This document shows, in pieces, positions 43,422 to 53,800 of a stretch of DNA of 64,000 nt. Source of the DNA: Pelomonas sp039929605 (GTDB taxonomy: Bacteria > Pseudomonadota > Gammaproteobacteria > Burkholderiales > Burkholderiaceae_C); contig NZ_JBDSQX010000152.1 of NCBI RefSeq assembly GCF_039929605.1, forward strand, positions 1 through 64,000, in the 5' to 3' direction. The number at the start of each line of letters is the position of its first letter. Within the stretch, counting starts at the first letter, position 1. A program made the translations under genes and the position numbers. The notes beneath the pieces were generated by a model, which had not been told where the DNA came from, searched no databases, and worked only from the letters and a program-made list of their open reading frames with translations.

Positions 43422-46217
43422 CTACTTGAAGTCGCCTGCGGTCGAAATGATGAAGTTCTTCGCGTCAATGTGCTTGCGCCAGGCGGCGTTGGCCTGCTCG
43501 ACGGTGACGGCGGCCAGTGCTTCGTCGCGCTTCTGCGCCGCCGCCCAGGTCTCGCCGCGCTCGGCCAGGCTGGTCAGGCCGCCGGCCAGTGCGCCGGGGT
43601 CGGCACGGCCCTGCTTGCGGCCCTCCAGGATGTCCTTCTTGGCGCGCGCCAATTCGGCGGCCGTCACGCCGTCGGCGGCCATGCGGGCCACCTCTTCCTG
43701 CACGACGGCGATGACGCGCTCGCGCTTGTCGGGCGCGTAGCTGGCCTGGATGGCGAAGCTGCCTGCCGTGCCCCAGTAGCTCGCGCCCAGCGACGCGCCG
43801 ATGCCGTAGGTCAGGCCCTCCTTCTGGCGCACGCGCTCGGACAGCCGGCTCTCCAGCCCGCCGCCGCCGAAGATGTGCACAGCAAGCTCAAGCGCGGCGT
43901 AGTCGGGGTCTTCGCTGTTCAGCGGCAACGTCTGGTGCATGCGCACGATGGCGTTGGCCTTGTCGCGCGCGATGGCGTCAAAGCGTGCCGGCGGCACGGC
44001 CAGGTGCTGCGGCACATGGCGCACGAACTTCGGTGCGGCGGGCTTCTTCCAGTCGCCGAAGAGCTTGTCCACTTCGGCGGCGAGGCCCTCCGGCAAGGCG
44101 CCGACCGCGCTGACCTGGGCCTCGTTGGTCGACCAGTAGTCGGCGTAAAAGCGCTTCACGTCGTCCAGCGTCGTGGCCTTCAGGTTGGCGATGCGCTCGT
44201 CCACGCCCATGACGTAGTCCGGATGCCCGAGGGTGACGCCGCGCGCCTTGTTGTAGTGGCCGCGCGTGGCCTCCTGGCGCAGCACGCCGGGCTCCTGGCG
44301 CGAGGCCTCGATGCCGGCGATGCCGGCCTTGATCTCGCGGTCGAAGGCGTCCTGCGGCAGCAGCGGCTTGCGCAACGCGTCGGCGGCCACGCGCAAGGCC
44401 GGCAGCAGCGTATCGCGCTCGGCGCTGATGAAGAGGGTGGCGCCCTGGTCGTAGCTGCTGACGTTGAGGCTGGCGCGCAGCTTGATGAGGGCGTCCTGCA
44501 GCTGCTGCTTGGTGTAGCCGGCACTGCCCTCGTCCATCAGCGCGCCGACAAGGCCGGTGCCGTTGCGCGCATAGGTCGCGTCACGTTCGCCCCAGCGCAG
44601 CTGCATCTGCAGCACGACGGTGTTGCCGCGCGTCTGCTTTTGCAGCGTGTGCAAGGCGATGCCGCTCGGCAACGTGGTGCGCTTCATGCGCGACTCCAGC
44701 ACCGCCGGCACGGGCTCCAGCTGCTCGCCGGCCTCCACCTTGGGCGGGCCTTGCAGCGTGGCCAGGCGCTGGTCCAGCGCGGGCGCGGCCGGGATCTCGA
44801 CGCGCTCCACGGCGTCCGCCGGCAGGTAGCGGCCCAGCGTGCGGTTGGCGGGCCTGAAGTAGGCCGCGCGCACGCGCTCCACGTCGGCCAGCGTGACCTT
44901 GGGAATGTCCTCCATCAACTGGAAGAGCAGGCGCCAGTCGCCCGCCGCGACCAGGCCCGAGATCTGCTGGATCAACGCCTCGGGGTTCTTCATCCGCTGG
45001 CGATAGCTGTTGACGGCGATGTCGCGCACGCGCACCAGCTCGCTCTCCTCGAACGGCTTGGCGCTGCGGCCCTCGGCAAGGTCCAGCAGCAGCGTCTCGA
45101 CCTGGCTCACGTCCGCACCCGGCGGCAGCGCCGCGAAGGCGCTCACGGTGCCCGGGTCGACCCCGCCCGAGCCGCCGATGCCGGCCGCCACGGCCAGCTT
45201 GGGCTCAACGATCTGCTTGTAGAGCTGGCCACTGGGTTGCAGGCTCATCAGCAGGCCGTAGACGATCAGGGCCGGCGTGTCCGGGTGGGTGATGGCCGGC
45301 ACGTGATAGGCCGCCAGCAGGATGGGCTGGCCGCCCACGCGGCGCACGACGACGCTGCGCTCACCATCCTGCGCGGGCTCCACCGTGTAGGGAAGCTGCA
45401 CGGGCGTGGCCGGCTTGGCGAGGGGGCCGAAATGCTTGGCGATCAGCGCCAGCGTGGCGGGCTTGTCGAAGGCGCCGGCGATCAGCAGCGTCGCGTTGTC
45501 GGGCCGGTAGTAGCGCTTGTAGAAGCCCTGCAGCTTCTCGATGGGCACGTTCTCGATGTCGCTCTTCGGGCCGATGGTGGCGTGGCCATACGGGTGCCAC
45601 GCAAAAGCCGCCGCGTTGACGCGCTGGGACAGCACGGCAAAGGGCTGGTTTTCGCCGCGCTCGAACTCGTTGCGCACCACCGTCATCTCGGTGTCAAGGT
45701 CGGCCTTCGCGACGCGGCTGTTGGCCAGGCGGTCGGCTTCCAGGTCGAGCAGGAAGTCCAGCGTCTCGGCGTTGGCGTTGAAGCTCGCGAAGTAGTTGGT
45801 GCGGTCCGCCGTCGTCGTGCCGTTGAACTGGGCGCCATGGTCCTTCATCGCGCCGGGAATGTCCTTGTGGCGCTCGGTGCCCTTGAACAGCATGTGCTCC
45901 AGCAGATGGGCCATGCCGTACTCGCCCGGCGCCTCGTGGCGGCTGCCGACGCGGTAGGTGATGTTGACGGTGGTGGTGGTCTGCGTCGCGTCGGGGAACA
46001 GCAGGATCTGCAGGCCGTTGGGCAGGCGGTATTCCTCGATGCCGCCGAGTTCGCGCACGAAGCTGGGCTCAACGGTAACGGGCGCGGCCACCGTGCGCAC
46101 CAGCGCAGGCCTGGGCTTGACCTTGGCCACAGGCTGGGCCTGTGCGCCTCCCAGCGTCAGGCCCAGCAAGGCGACACCCAGGCCTCGCGACACCCACCCA
46201 TCCAACTTGATCCGCAT
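43422..46217 (-). CDS. M16-family zinc metallopeptidase (two-domain, exported)
   Basis: This 931-residue peptidase has a signal peptide (GVALLGLTLGGAQAQ, to about residue 28). The inverted zinc motif HLLEH is at 104-108 (His104, Glu107, His108) and the distal Glu lies in the NEFERGEN region, as in pitrilysin/PqqL-type enzymes. The second M16 half (about 490-930) lacks the HxxEH. The ATG at 46217 has GAGAGA upstream; an ATG 24 bases earlier is less likely. It probably degrades peptides in the periplasm. It is separated from the hybrid kinase by about 130 bases. Confidence 0.92.
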   Translation of the reverse strand: MRIKLDGWVSRGLGVALLGLTLGGAQAQPVAKVKPRPALVRTVAAPVTVEPSFVRELGGIEEYRLPNGLQILLFPDATQTTTTVNITYRVGSRHEAPGEYGMAHLLEHMLFKGTERHKDIPGAMKDHGAQFNGTTTADRTNYFASFNANAETLDFLLDLEADRLANSRVAKADLDTEMTVVRNEFERGENQPFAVLSQRVNAAAFAWHPYGHATIGPKSDIENVPIEKLQGFYKRYYRPDNATLLIAGAFDKPATLALIAKHFGPLAKPATPVQLPYTVEPAQDGERSVVVRRVGGQPILLAAYHVPAITHPDTPALIVYGLLMSLQPSGQLYKQIVEPKLAVAAGIGGSGGVDPGTVSAFAALPPGADVSQVETLLLDLAEGRSAKPFEESELVRVRDIAVNSYRQRMKNPEALIQQISGLVAAGDWRLLFQLMEDIPKVTLADVERVRAAYFRPANRTLGRYLPADAVERVEIPAAPALDQRLATLQGPPKVEAGEQLEPVPAVLESRMKRTTLPSGIALHTLQKQTRGNTVVLQMQLRWGERDATYARNGTGLVGALMDEGSAGYTKQQLQDALIKLRASLNVSSYDQGATLFISAERDTLLPALRVAADALRKPLLPQDAFDREIKAGIAGIEASRQEPGVLRQEATRGHYNKARGVTLGHPDYVMGVDERIANLKATTLDDVKRFYADYWSTNEAQVSAVGALPEGLAAEVDKLFGDWKKPAAPKFVRHVPQHLAVPPARFDAIARDKANAIVRMHQTLPLNSEDPDYAALELAVHIFGGGGLESRLSERVRQKEGLTYGIGASLGASYWGTAGSFAIQASYAPDKRERVIAVVQEEVARMAADGVTAAELARAKKDILEGRKQGRADPGALAGGLTSLAERGETWAAAQKRDEALAAVTVEQANAAWRKHIDAKNFIISTAGDFK

Positions 46218-46349
46218 CTGTCTCTCTCCAAGCAGCCGCATCTTCGGCTTGGCGCGGATTCTGCGTGGTTTTCCGAGGGCGGCCGTTCGTCAGTTCCAAA
46301 CGCCCCGTTGGGTGCGATTGCAGCCGCCCGATGGCCCGTCGCCTTGCCG

Positions 46350-47909
46350 CTAGATCCGCCCGAGCAGCATCGCCAAGGCCTGCTCGCCGGCCGGTTTGGT
46401 CAGATGCTCATCAAAGCCGGCGGCACGCGAGCGGCGCTTGTCCTCCTCGGTGCCCCAGCCGGTCAGCGCCACGAGCAGCGTCGTTGCGAAGCGCGGGTCC
46501 TGGCGCAGTTGGGTCGCGAACTCGTGGCCCGTCATGCCCGGCATGCCCACGTCGCAGAAGACGGCCTGCGGCTGGAACACGGGCGCGGCGTCCAGCGCTT
46601 CGGCGCCGCTGTGCTGGACGCGCACCTCATGGCCTTCCAGCGCCAGCAGCATCGCCAGCGACTCTGCGGCGTCCTCGTTGTCGTCCACCACCAGCACACG
46701 CAGCGCCTTGTGCGACGGCGCCGCCGCCTCGGGCGCGGCAGCCACGGTCACCGGCTGCGGTGCCAGCATGGGCAGGCGGATCGTGAAGGTGCTGCCCTGC
46801 CCCGGCCCCGGGCTGGCGGCGCTGACCTGGCCGCCGTGCAGCGCAACCAGGCTGCGCACCAGCGCCAGGCCGATGCCCAGGCCGCCCTGGGCACGCTCCA
46901 GTGAACGGTTGACCTGGGCAAACATGTCGAACACCCGGGCCGTCATGTCGGGCGGCAAGCCCACGCCGCTGTCCTGCACGGTCAGCACCGCCTGCTGGCC
47001 TGCGCGCGCCAGCGTGACGGCGATGCGGCCGCCGTCGGGCGTGTACTTGGCCGCGTTGTTGACGAGGTTGCTCAGCGACTGCGCCAGGCGCGCCGCATCG
47101 CCGTCGACCCACAGCGTCTCGTCGGGCAGGTCCACGCTCAGGTGGTGCCCACCGCGTGCCACCAGGGGCGCGCAGGATTCCAGCGCCGTCTCCACCACGC
47201 GGCGCAGGTCCAGGCGCTCACGCTGCAGGATGAGCTTACCGGTGGAGATGCGTGACACCTCCAGCAGGTCGTCGATGAGGCGCAGCAGCTGGCTCATCTG
47301 CCGGTCCATCATGGCCGTGACGGTCTCGCGCCGGGGCGCGTCTGCCGGCAACTGCGCCAGCAGCTCCAGCCCGGTGCGGATGGGCGCCAGCGGGTTGCGC
47401 AGCTCGTGCGCCAGCGTGGCGAGGAACTCGTCCTTGCGCTGGTCGGCACGGCGCAGGGAGTGATCGGCCTGCACCAACGTTTCGATCTGGTCGCGGATCT
47501 GGTACTGCCAGCGCCGCCCGCGCAGCGCCGTCATCACGGCGCTGAGCATGGTGCGCATCGACGTGGGCCGGTCCAGCACCGTCAGGTTGCGCAGCCCGGC
47601 CTCACTCAGCGTCGGCGTGAGCAAGCCCTGGCGACACAGGGCCAGCAGCGGCAGGTTGGACCACGCCGGCTGGTTCTGCAGCGCGACGAGCAGACCGGCA
47701 AAGCCCGGGCCGGCCAGCGTCAGGTCAGTGAACATCAACGCACCGGCGCCGTCGTGGATCAGCTCCTGCGCGTGGCACCAGTCGCGCGCGACGGCGCCCT
47801 CCAGGCCGGCCCCCGCCAGCGCGCGCCGCGTGACATCCGCATCGCGCACCGTCGGCGCGAGGATGATCACCCGCTCGCTGTAGGTCGGCTCAGAGCTGCC
47901 CGCCGCCAT
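46350..47909 (-). CDS. Hybrid histidine kinase/response regulator
   Basis: This 519-residue soluble protein has three parts. First is an N-terminal receiver-like domain (about 1-130, MFTDLTLAG near 60-68 with an acidic D62). The kinase core follows with the H-box ATLAHELRNPLAPI (His168), the N-box SLSNLVNNAAKYTP and the G-box GLGIGLALVRSLV. A C-terminal receiver ends it (about 400-519) with the VFCDVGMPGM aspartate. It lacks membrane helices. It overlaps the upstream KaiC-like gene by 20 bases, so the two are coupled. The partner is expected to be that ATPase. Confidence 0.92.
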   Translation of the reverse strand: MAAGSSEPTYSERVIILAPTVRDADVTRRALAGAGLEGAVARDWCHAQELIHDGAGALMFTDLTLAGPGFAGLLVALQNQPAWSNLPLLALCRQGLLTPTLSEAGLRNLTVLDRPTSMRTMLSAVMTALRGRRWQYQIRDQIETLVQADHSLRRADQRKDEFLATLAHELRNPLAPIRTGLELLAQLPADAPRRETVTAMMDRQMSQLLRLIDDLLEVSRISTGKLILQRERLDLRRVVETALESCAPLVARGGHHLSVDLPDETLWVDGDAARLAQSLSNLVNNAAKYTPDGGRIAVTLARAGQQAVLTVQDSGVGLPPDMTARVFDMFAQVNRSLERAQGGLGIGLALVRSLVALHGGQVSAASPGPGQGSTFTIRLPMLAPQPVTVAAAPEAAAPSHKALRVLVVDDNEDAAESLAMLLALEGHEVRVQHSGAEALDAAPVFQPQAVFCDVGMPGMTGHEFATQLRQDPRFATTLLVALTGWGTEEDKRRSRAAGFDEHLTKPAGEQALAMLLGRI

Positions 47910-49389
47910 CGTCGGCCCCTCTCACGGGCACAGGGGTGCTGCTGAGCTCGACGGGCACGCCCGACATGACGCCGCGCAGATGCGTCAGCGGCGGCCCGAC
48001 GTGAACGCCCTGCTCATCGAACCAGAGCTGGCGGATGGTCTCTTCATGCTTGCCGCTGCGCTTCTTGACAACCGAGATGGCCTTGCGCACCGCGCCGGCA
48101 TGCTCGTACATGCGGAACAGCACGATGGCGTCGGCCAGGTAGCTGGTGTCCACCACATTGCGCATGCCGGCGCCCATCAGGCCCGACTGCGTCGCGACGA
48201 TGAAGGTCGCGACACCGTGGTTGTTGAGGTAGCTCAGCAACTCGTGCAACTGGACGGTTAGCGCGCGCTCTTCCGGCATCGCGTTCAGGTAGCCGTTGAG
48301 GCTGTCGATGACGACGACCCGTGCCCCGTCGTTCTCTACGGCGTTGCGCACGATGTTGGCGAACTGGCTGGGCAGCACCTCGGCCGGGTCGAGCTGACGA
48401 ACGACCAGCTTGCCGTCCAGGCCATCGATGTCCATGCCCAGGCCTTCCAGACGGTCCAGCAGCAGCGTGCGGGACTCCTCAAAGGTGAAGATGGCTGCAT
48501 GCGTGCCGCGCTGCGCGGCCTGCACCGCGTACTGCGACGCGATGGTGGACTTGCCCGCCCCCGCCGGGCCGATGAGCAACGTGGACGTGCCGCGGTCCAC
48601 ACCGCCGCCGAGCAGTTGGTCCAGCGCCGCGATGCCGCTGGACAGCGTGTCGCGGGCGTAGGCCGAGCCGTGTTCATTGGGCGTGAGCCGTGGGAACACC
48701 TGCAGGCCACCGCGGCGGATCAGCAGGTCCTGCTGGCCGCTGATGAAGTCGCTGCCGCGCAGCTTGGTGACATGCAGTTGCCGCTGGGCCGGCCCGTAGG
48801 CAGGCACCCTGCGCTCCAGCGCAATGACGCCATGCGCAATGCTGTGCACCTGCGTGTCGATGGTGTCACCCGAGCGGTCATCCAGAAACAGCGCCGTGCA
48901 CTGGCGGCCGACGAAGAACTGCTTGAGCGCAAGGATCTGGCGGCGGTAGCGCAGCGAACTCTGGGCCAGCAGGCGCAGCTCGGACAGCGAATCCAGCACC
49001 ATGCGGCTGGGCTTGCCGCGCTCCACCGCCGCCAGGATGCGCCGGGTCGTCTCGTTGAGCTCGACCTCCGAGGGGAGATACATCGTCAGCTCGGTGTCGC
49101 CCAGCAGGTCGTCCTCGTCGACGACGAGCTCGACGATCTCGATGCCGTCCAGCGACAAGCCGTGCGACTCCGCTCCCGCGCGCAGCTCGTCGGCCGTCTC
49201 GCTCAGCGTCACGTACAGACAGGGCTCGCCTTCCCGCACGCCCTGTATCAGGTACTGCAACGCCAGCGTCGTCTTGCCAGCACCCGGCTCGCCATCGATC
49301 AGGTAGACCCGGCCGGCAATCAGCCCGCCATGCAGCACCTCATCCAGGCCAGGCACCCCGCTTGCGGAACGGGTTCTGCTCCCAATCAT
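47890..49389 (-). CDS. KaiC-like double-ATPase
   Basis: This 499-residue protein has two RecA/KaiC-type ATPase domains, with Walker A motifs GEPGAGKTTLALQY (33-46) and GPAGAGKSTIASQY (near 275). It continues with the KaiC-type FTFEESRTLLLDRLEGLG in the second half. Cyanobacterial KaiC is a circadian timer; proteobacterial relatives are paired with kinases and their role is unclear. The start at 49389 has GGAGAGG. The hybrid kinase follows and overlaps it. No KaiA or KaiB is present. Confidence 0.9.
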   Translation of the reverse strand: MIGSRTRSASGVPGLDEVLHGGLIAGRVYLIDGEPGAGKTTLALQYLIQGVREGEPCLYVTLSETADELRAGAESHGLSLDGIEIVELVVDEDDLLGDTELTMYLPSEVELNETTRRILAAVERGKPSRMVLDSLSELRLLAQSSLRYRRQILALKQFFVGRQCTALFLDDRSGDTIDTQVHSIAHGVIALERRVPAYGPAQRQLHVTKLRGSDFISGQQDLLIRRGGLQVFPRLTPNEHGSAYARDTLSSGIAALDQLLGGGVDRGTSTLLIGPAGAGKSTIASQYAVQAAQRGTHAAIFTFEESRTLLLDRLEGLGMDIDGLDGKLVVRQLDPAEVLPSQFANIVRNAVENDGARVVVIDSLNGYLNAMPEERALTVQLHELLSYLNNHGVATFIVATQSGLMGAGMRNVVDTSYLADAIVLFRMYEHAGAVRKAISVVKKRSGKHEETIRQLWFDEQGVHVGPPLTHLRGVMSGVPVELSSTPVPVRGADDGGGQL

Positions 49390-49824
49390 TCGCACCTCTC
49401 CAGTCAAAGTGGCTGCGTGCGCGCAGCGGCAAGCAGCGGTGAATTTCAGTGTATTGACGCCAAGCCGTCCGATCGGCTGCGGCGGCCCAAACGAGGTGCT
49501 GTCCGACAAGGGCGCGGCGTACACTTCCCCCCGCCTGTCGCGCGTCTGCTCACTGCCGCGACACCTCGGTAGGCTGGACGCCACGCATCACACCCGCGTC
49601 TCCCGGTTTGTCGGCTCCCGCCGGCGCACATCGGTCGTCACCTGCCTCCAGCGGCGAGCGCCACACTCCCCTTCTCGAATCCGCTTCGAGCCGGCACCGC
49701 TGGCGCCGCACCCTCTGCCCAAGCGCGCCCGAACGCGACCTTGCGCAACCCATTGACGACCTGCATGACAGGGCCGATCTCGTCCTTCGACGAAGCTCCC
49801 CTGACATGCACCCTGGAGATCCTG
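49390..49824. other. Intergenic region with no recognised gene
   Basis: The 435 bases between the KaiC-like start and the small plus-strand gene contain only short frames with no family signs. The AT-rich stretch GAATTTCAGTGTATTGACG near 49440 may hold the KaiC promoter. I see no repeat or hairpin of note. Confidence 0.5.
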
Positions 49825-50073
49825 ATGAAGCCGGCCCGCCCCGCCCCCGAAACCCTGCGACGCGACGCGCTTCGCGACGGCTTGCTCGCCACCGTTGACC
49901 TGCTCAAGCGCCGCCGCGCTGCCGACATCGACGAGGCCACCATCGAGGAGTACGTGACCCTGAACTGGCTCGAATGGCATGGCGGCTCACTGCGGCTGAC
50001 CACGACGGGCGAGAACATGTGCAAGCACCTGACCTCCGTGCTCGACCGCAACACTCCGCGCAGCGCGTACTGA
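49825..50073 (+). CDS. Small conserved-looking hypothetical protein
   Basis: This 82-residue basic protein starts MKPARPAPETLRRDALRDG. The rest (ATVDLLKRRRAADIDEATI then LEWHGGSLRLTTTGENMC) resembles a winged-helix or DNA-binding segment. The region before the chosen ATG (49825) reads as poor coding sequence. No partner is obvious. Function unknown. Confidence 0.55.
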   Translation: MKPARPAPETLRRDALRDGLLATVDLLKRRRAADIDEATIEEYVTLNWLEWHGGSLRLTTTGENMCKHLTSVLDRNTPRSAY

Positions 50074-50103
50074 CCGCACGCCGGGGGCAGCCCCCGAAGC
50101 GCT

Positions 50104-50436
50104 CTACACAAGCTGGCTGCGATTGACGCGCCAGCTCTGCAGCAGCTGGCGCGCCAGCGCCGGCAGCGCGCCCCGGCCCACTCGCTTGGCGAAGCCGAAG
50201 CGCTCGCCGGCATAGATGCGGTCATAGGCCATGCGCGACACATGCGCAGGCCACCCCTGCCCGGCCATCAGCGCCGAGAAGCGCTCCAGCGCCCTCAACT
50301 CGGCCTGCACCGGCCGCTCGTGGCAAGGGATGAGGTCGTCGACGACCAGCCTCACGGCTCCGTTTGCGAGGCTGATGCGACGCGGTGCGAGGCTGGGCTG
50401 CGGCAGCGGCCGGCGGTGGCGGTGGCGGGAGTTCAT
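50104..50436 (-). CDS. Hypothetical protein
   Basis: This is a basic protein of about 110 residues, from an ATG at 50436 (MNSRHRHRRPLPQP). It has a run of residues SLANGAVRLVVDDLIPCHER, then a helical part. No family is recognised. The frame is open further upstream but without sequence of interest. It lies opposite the small gene at 49825 and just before the Detocs operon. Confidence 0.5.
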   Translation of the reverse strand: MNSRHRHRRPLPQPSLAPRRISLANGAVRLVVDDLIPCHERPVQAELRALERFSALMAGQGWPAHVSRMAYDRIYAGERFGFAKRVGRGALPALARQLLQSWRVNRSQLV

Positions 50437-50824
50437 GGCCGCCAAGATAGACCGAGCGCTGCGGCGCGCCTGCCGAAAAACACCGCTTCGGCGGCCGCTC
50501 GACACACGGTATGCGATCAGGCGGCCAAAGCCGTGGCTTAGCTCACGTCCGCGCTGCCGCAGCGCAGGCTCAGTCGACATGGTTTGAGCCAAGGGATTGG
50601 AGAAGCGTTGGCGCCCGCTTCAGGCTGGGTCCTGTCCTTCGCCGGCGGCGTCCGAGGTTCAGCAAAGTGCCCCGAGCGGCCGCCAACAGGTTCGACTCAG
50701 TTGCCCAAAACGAGCGTTCAAGGCTCGTTGGAAGCCGCAAGGGGTAGCCGAGCTGACGTCTTGCCCAACGTCAACCTGACTTCACAGTACGCTCACCATC
50801 ATGTTAGGTGCTCAGGGACGGAAC

Positions 50825-53800
50825 ATGGCAAATACAAAAATCGCTGCCGCTATTCAAGCAAAGATCAGAAATCCAGCAAAACGGTATTTGGGAATCTATC
50901 ATTTTCGGGAGCTGATGCCTGAAGGTGAGTATTTTTCTGCGTACCGAAAGATTTTCCCGCTTAAAGGTTCATTGCAAGACTATCACGGCCCTGCATTTCC
51001 GCGATCGGCCTCACAGTTATTCTCTTCAAGAACTCCACGCGAGGCAAGTAACGCGGTTCGCGAGATGTTGTGGGGTCTGGCGCGAGCGACCGTTTTTTCT
51101 CAAGAGATTGCCGATTTCCTTACACAGAGAGTTCTGTTTGAGAAAGCCATCCTGCGTAGTGATTATGAGAGCGCCTCGGCTGTTCTTGACGGTATCGAAT
51201 CGGCATTTGGAAAATCGATCTGGTTGTACCAAAACAGGATTGCGTGCTCATATATTTCGCCGCGAGATAGCGCTCCGGCGGAAATGGCTAGAAAAACGCT
51301 TGAAGAAGTGCATCTCAACGGTAGATTGCACGTTCTGGTGTACTTTATTGCCAAGCGGGCAGAAGGGGCGAATCTTCGGGATAAGATTCGCGAGGACATT
51401 GCAGAAAGCGTCCAGTCGCCAATATACAAGTCCTATTATCAGGCGAAAGTATTTGATCTAGTTACTTCCTCTGAGCAAGCCGTCTCCAGTCGCCTTTTTG
51501 TTGATTCCCAGGCTTCGGTAATCGATCACTACGAGAGTCTCGTCCATTGCCTACAAGCGGCGACCTCAGATGACATGCTTCCGGCTGAGCTGACGAGCCC
51601 AATACTAAAAGCCGTGAATCGTTTATACCGAGAGACTTCTGACTCTCGACTTGGCGGGGTCGTCACGATGCTCGGCGGCCCTGTGAATTTCAATGCTCTA
51701 TCCCTTCGACACGCTACGCGCGCTCAATCAATCGAACGATACACGGCTGGTGACTATCCTGCTTGTAAGAGCCTGACGAAAGGATTGTTGGATGAGGATC
51801 CCACTGATGGAGCGATGCGGGTCCTCTATGTCAAAGCGTGCGTCGCTTTAGATGAGGCGTTAACTGGTAGCGAGAATATAGGCGAATTAGTTAATCAGCA
51901 CCTTTTCAGCGTTCTATCTGCAGGAGCAGCGTTCTTTAAAGGTGCACACAACTTATTCATATTGGCTGATCGTTTCGCGGACCATTGCTGGGCGCTTTAT
52001 CTACGCGTCGTGGTCATGTATGAGATCACGCCTGAACAAGATAAGAACGTTCAGGACTGGATGCGAGACATGTTCACGAGGGATCCATACACCACGCCGT
52101 TTACCGCGCTCTGCATGGTAGCGCCTGAGCGTGAAGCCGTGATTGAGAAGCTGAAGACTGCGGGAAAATTCCCGATAACATCGGCACTGGTTGAAGACGT
52201 CATTGGTAGCAAATGCTCCAATAAACTGGATATACGGGTGGCGCGATACAGGGCTCGTTTTCTACTCGTGCAAAAGTGCTATGTGGAAGCAACTGCGCTG
52301 TATATCCGCGTAGTAGAAAGCGACACAAGGGCAGCGGTGAAGCTCCGCTGTGCGGGCGGGGCGGCGCTAGCTTTGATGCTCGATGGCAAATATCTGGAAG
52401 CCGTCGATATGGTTGTTGGCGCATACATGAATTCCCCTGATGCGCCGACCTTGCTCCCTACCACGCGCCTCGTTGAATGTTTGCCGGATATTGATTTATG
52501 GCCCAATAGCATTTGCATGGGGATCTTGTTGAGCCTCGATCAGCAGGTCAATGGCGAACCTGGAGATATGAGCATACCTCGACTGGCCTTCGAGAGGTTT
52601 TGTACAGAAAATGAAATATACACTCCGTTCCAGCTTCTTGCGCGAAGCGACCAGTTCGGAGTGGACTTCGTGGCCGCCTATTTGAAATACGTTTGGCAAC
52701 CCGAGGTTATGCGCCAGACCCTAATTTATAATTCCGCAGAGGAAATAGAAGAGGCGCGTATAGAGGCGTGCAAGGTCTTGGCGCAAGTTGACCCCGAAAA
52801 TGCCAAGGTGTACCACGAGGAGCTTGCCTCTCGTATTAAGCAGCAGGAAATAGCAAAAACTACTGCGTTGGTTGAGAAAAGCAAGGTGCACGTTGACATT
52901 GAAGCCATCAAGCGCTCGCTGAAGGGGCGCCTAAAAAATCCATATGCACAATACAAAGGTTCCGTCGGGGCTCACGGCAAGTCAATCGACGATTTGCTGC
53001 GCAAGTTTGAAAATGCCGTTGCGGGCATGGAAGGACAGGCTTCAGTTCCGTTCCTATTGTCCAAGGTGCATCTCGTTGATTTCGAAGAACCTCCCAGTCA
53101 AGCGGACATTCAGTTCACCGCAATATTTGAAGAGATATCTAAGGAGTTCCTGACCGGCGATCACGGTCTCAATGCCTATTTGAGCACCCGTGTTCGACAC
53201 GGAAAGTTCGTCGATGCCCTTCGCAAAGCGGTCATGGATGAGCATCTGGTAACTGCGAAGAATTCATCAGGCGAGTATTCTAAAAACGTGTATTGGCAGC
53301 AGCGCGTTCCGGAAGATGCAGCTAAAGAAGCACTAGTAGCACTAGTAGCACTGGATAAGTTCTCAAGCACTTTTGATGACCTGTTGTCAAAAACAAGAGA
53401 TGAGCGTATACAGATTCAATCGTTTTACGGTTTTAGGCCTGGCGACAAGCAGTCTGCCGCTCTTTTTAAGTATTTTTTCTCCACGCTGGAGAAGAAGCTC
53501 TTCCAACGATATGACGCGGACTTCAAGGATCTGGATGAGCTTATCGTTCGCTGTGTAGACGCGCTGTGGGAAAAGACTGACGATAACTTGTCAAGAGTCA
53601 GGCTGTACTTGGAACAACTGCTGCGTGTTGAGCTTATGGAAGCCTTCAATCAGCTAGACGCGGAGCTGTCCGTCGTCGCAATTCGCACCGGTCTGGGCGG
53701 GTTGCAGAATGCCACGGCCCGCGCGCGCACTGCGACTCAACAGGCCTTGGAGAACGTTATTGGTTGGTTCCGGCGCAGCGAAGTTTATGACCGCAAGGAT

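Noticed and set aside
43107..46904. A plus-strand open frame of about 1265 codons opposite the M16 peptidase
   Set aside because: The minus strand encodes a complete M16 peptidase with signal peptide and zinc motif. The plus frame has no recognisable domain.
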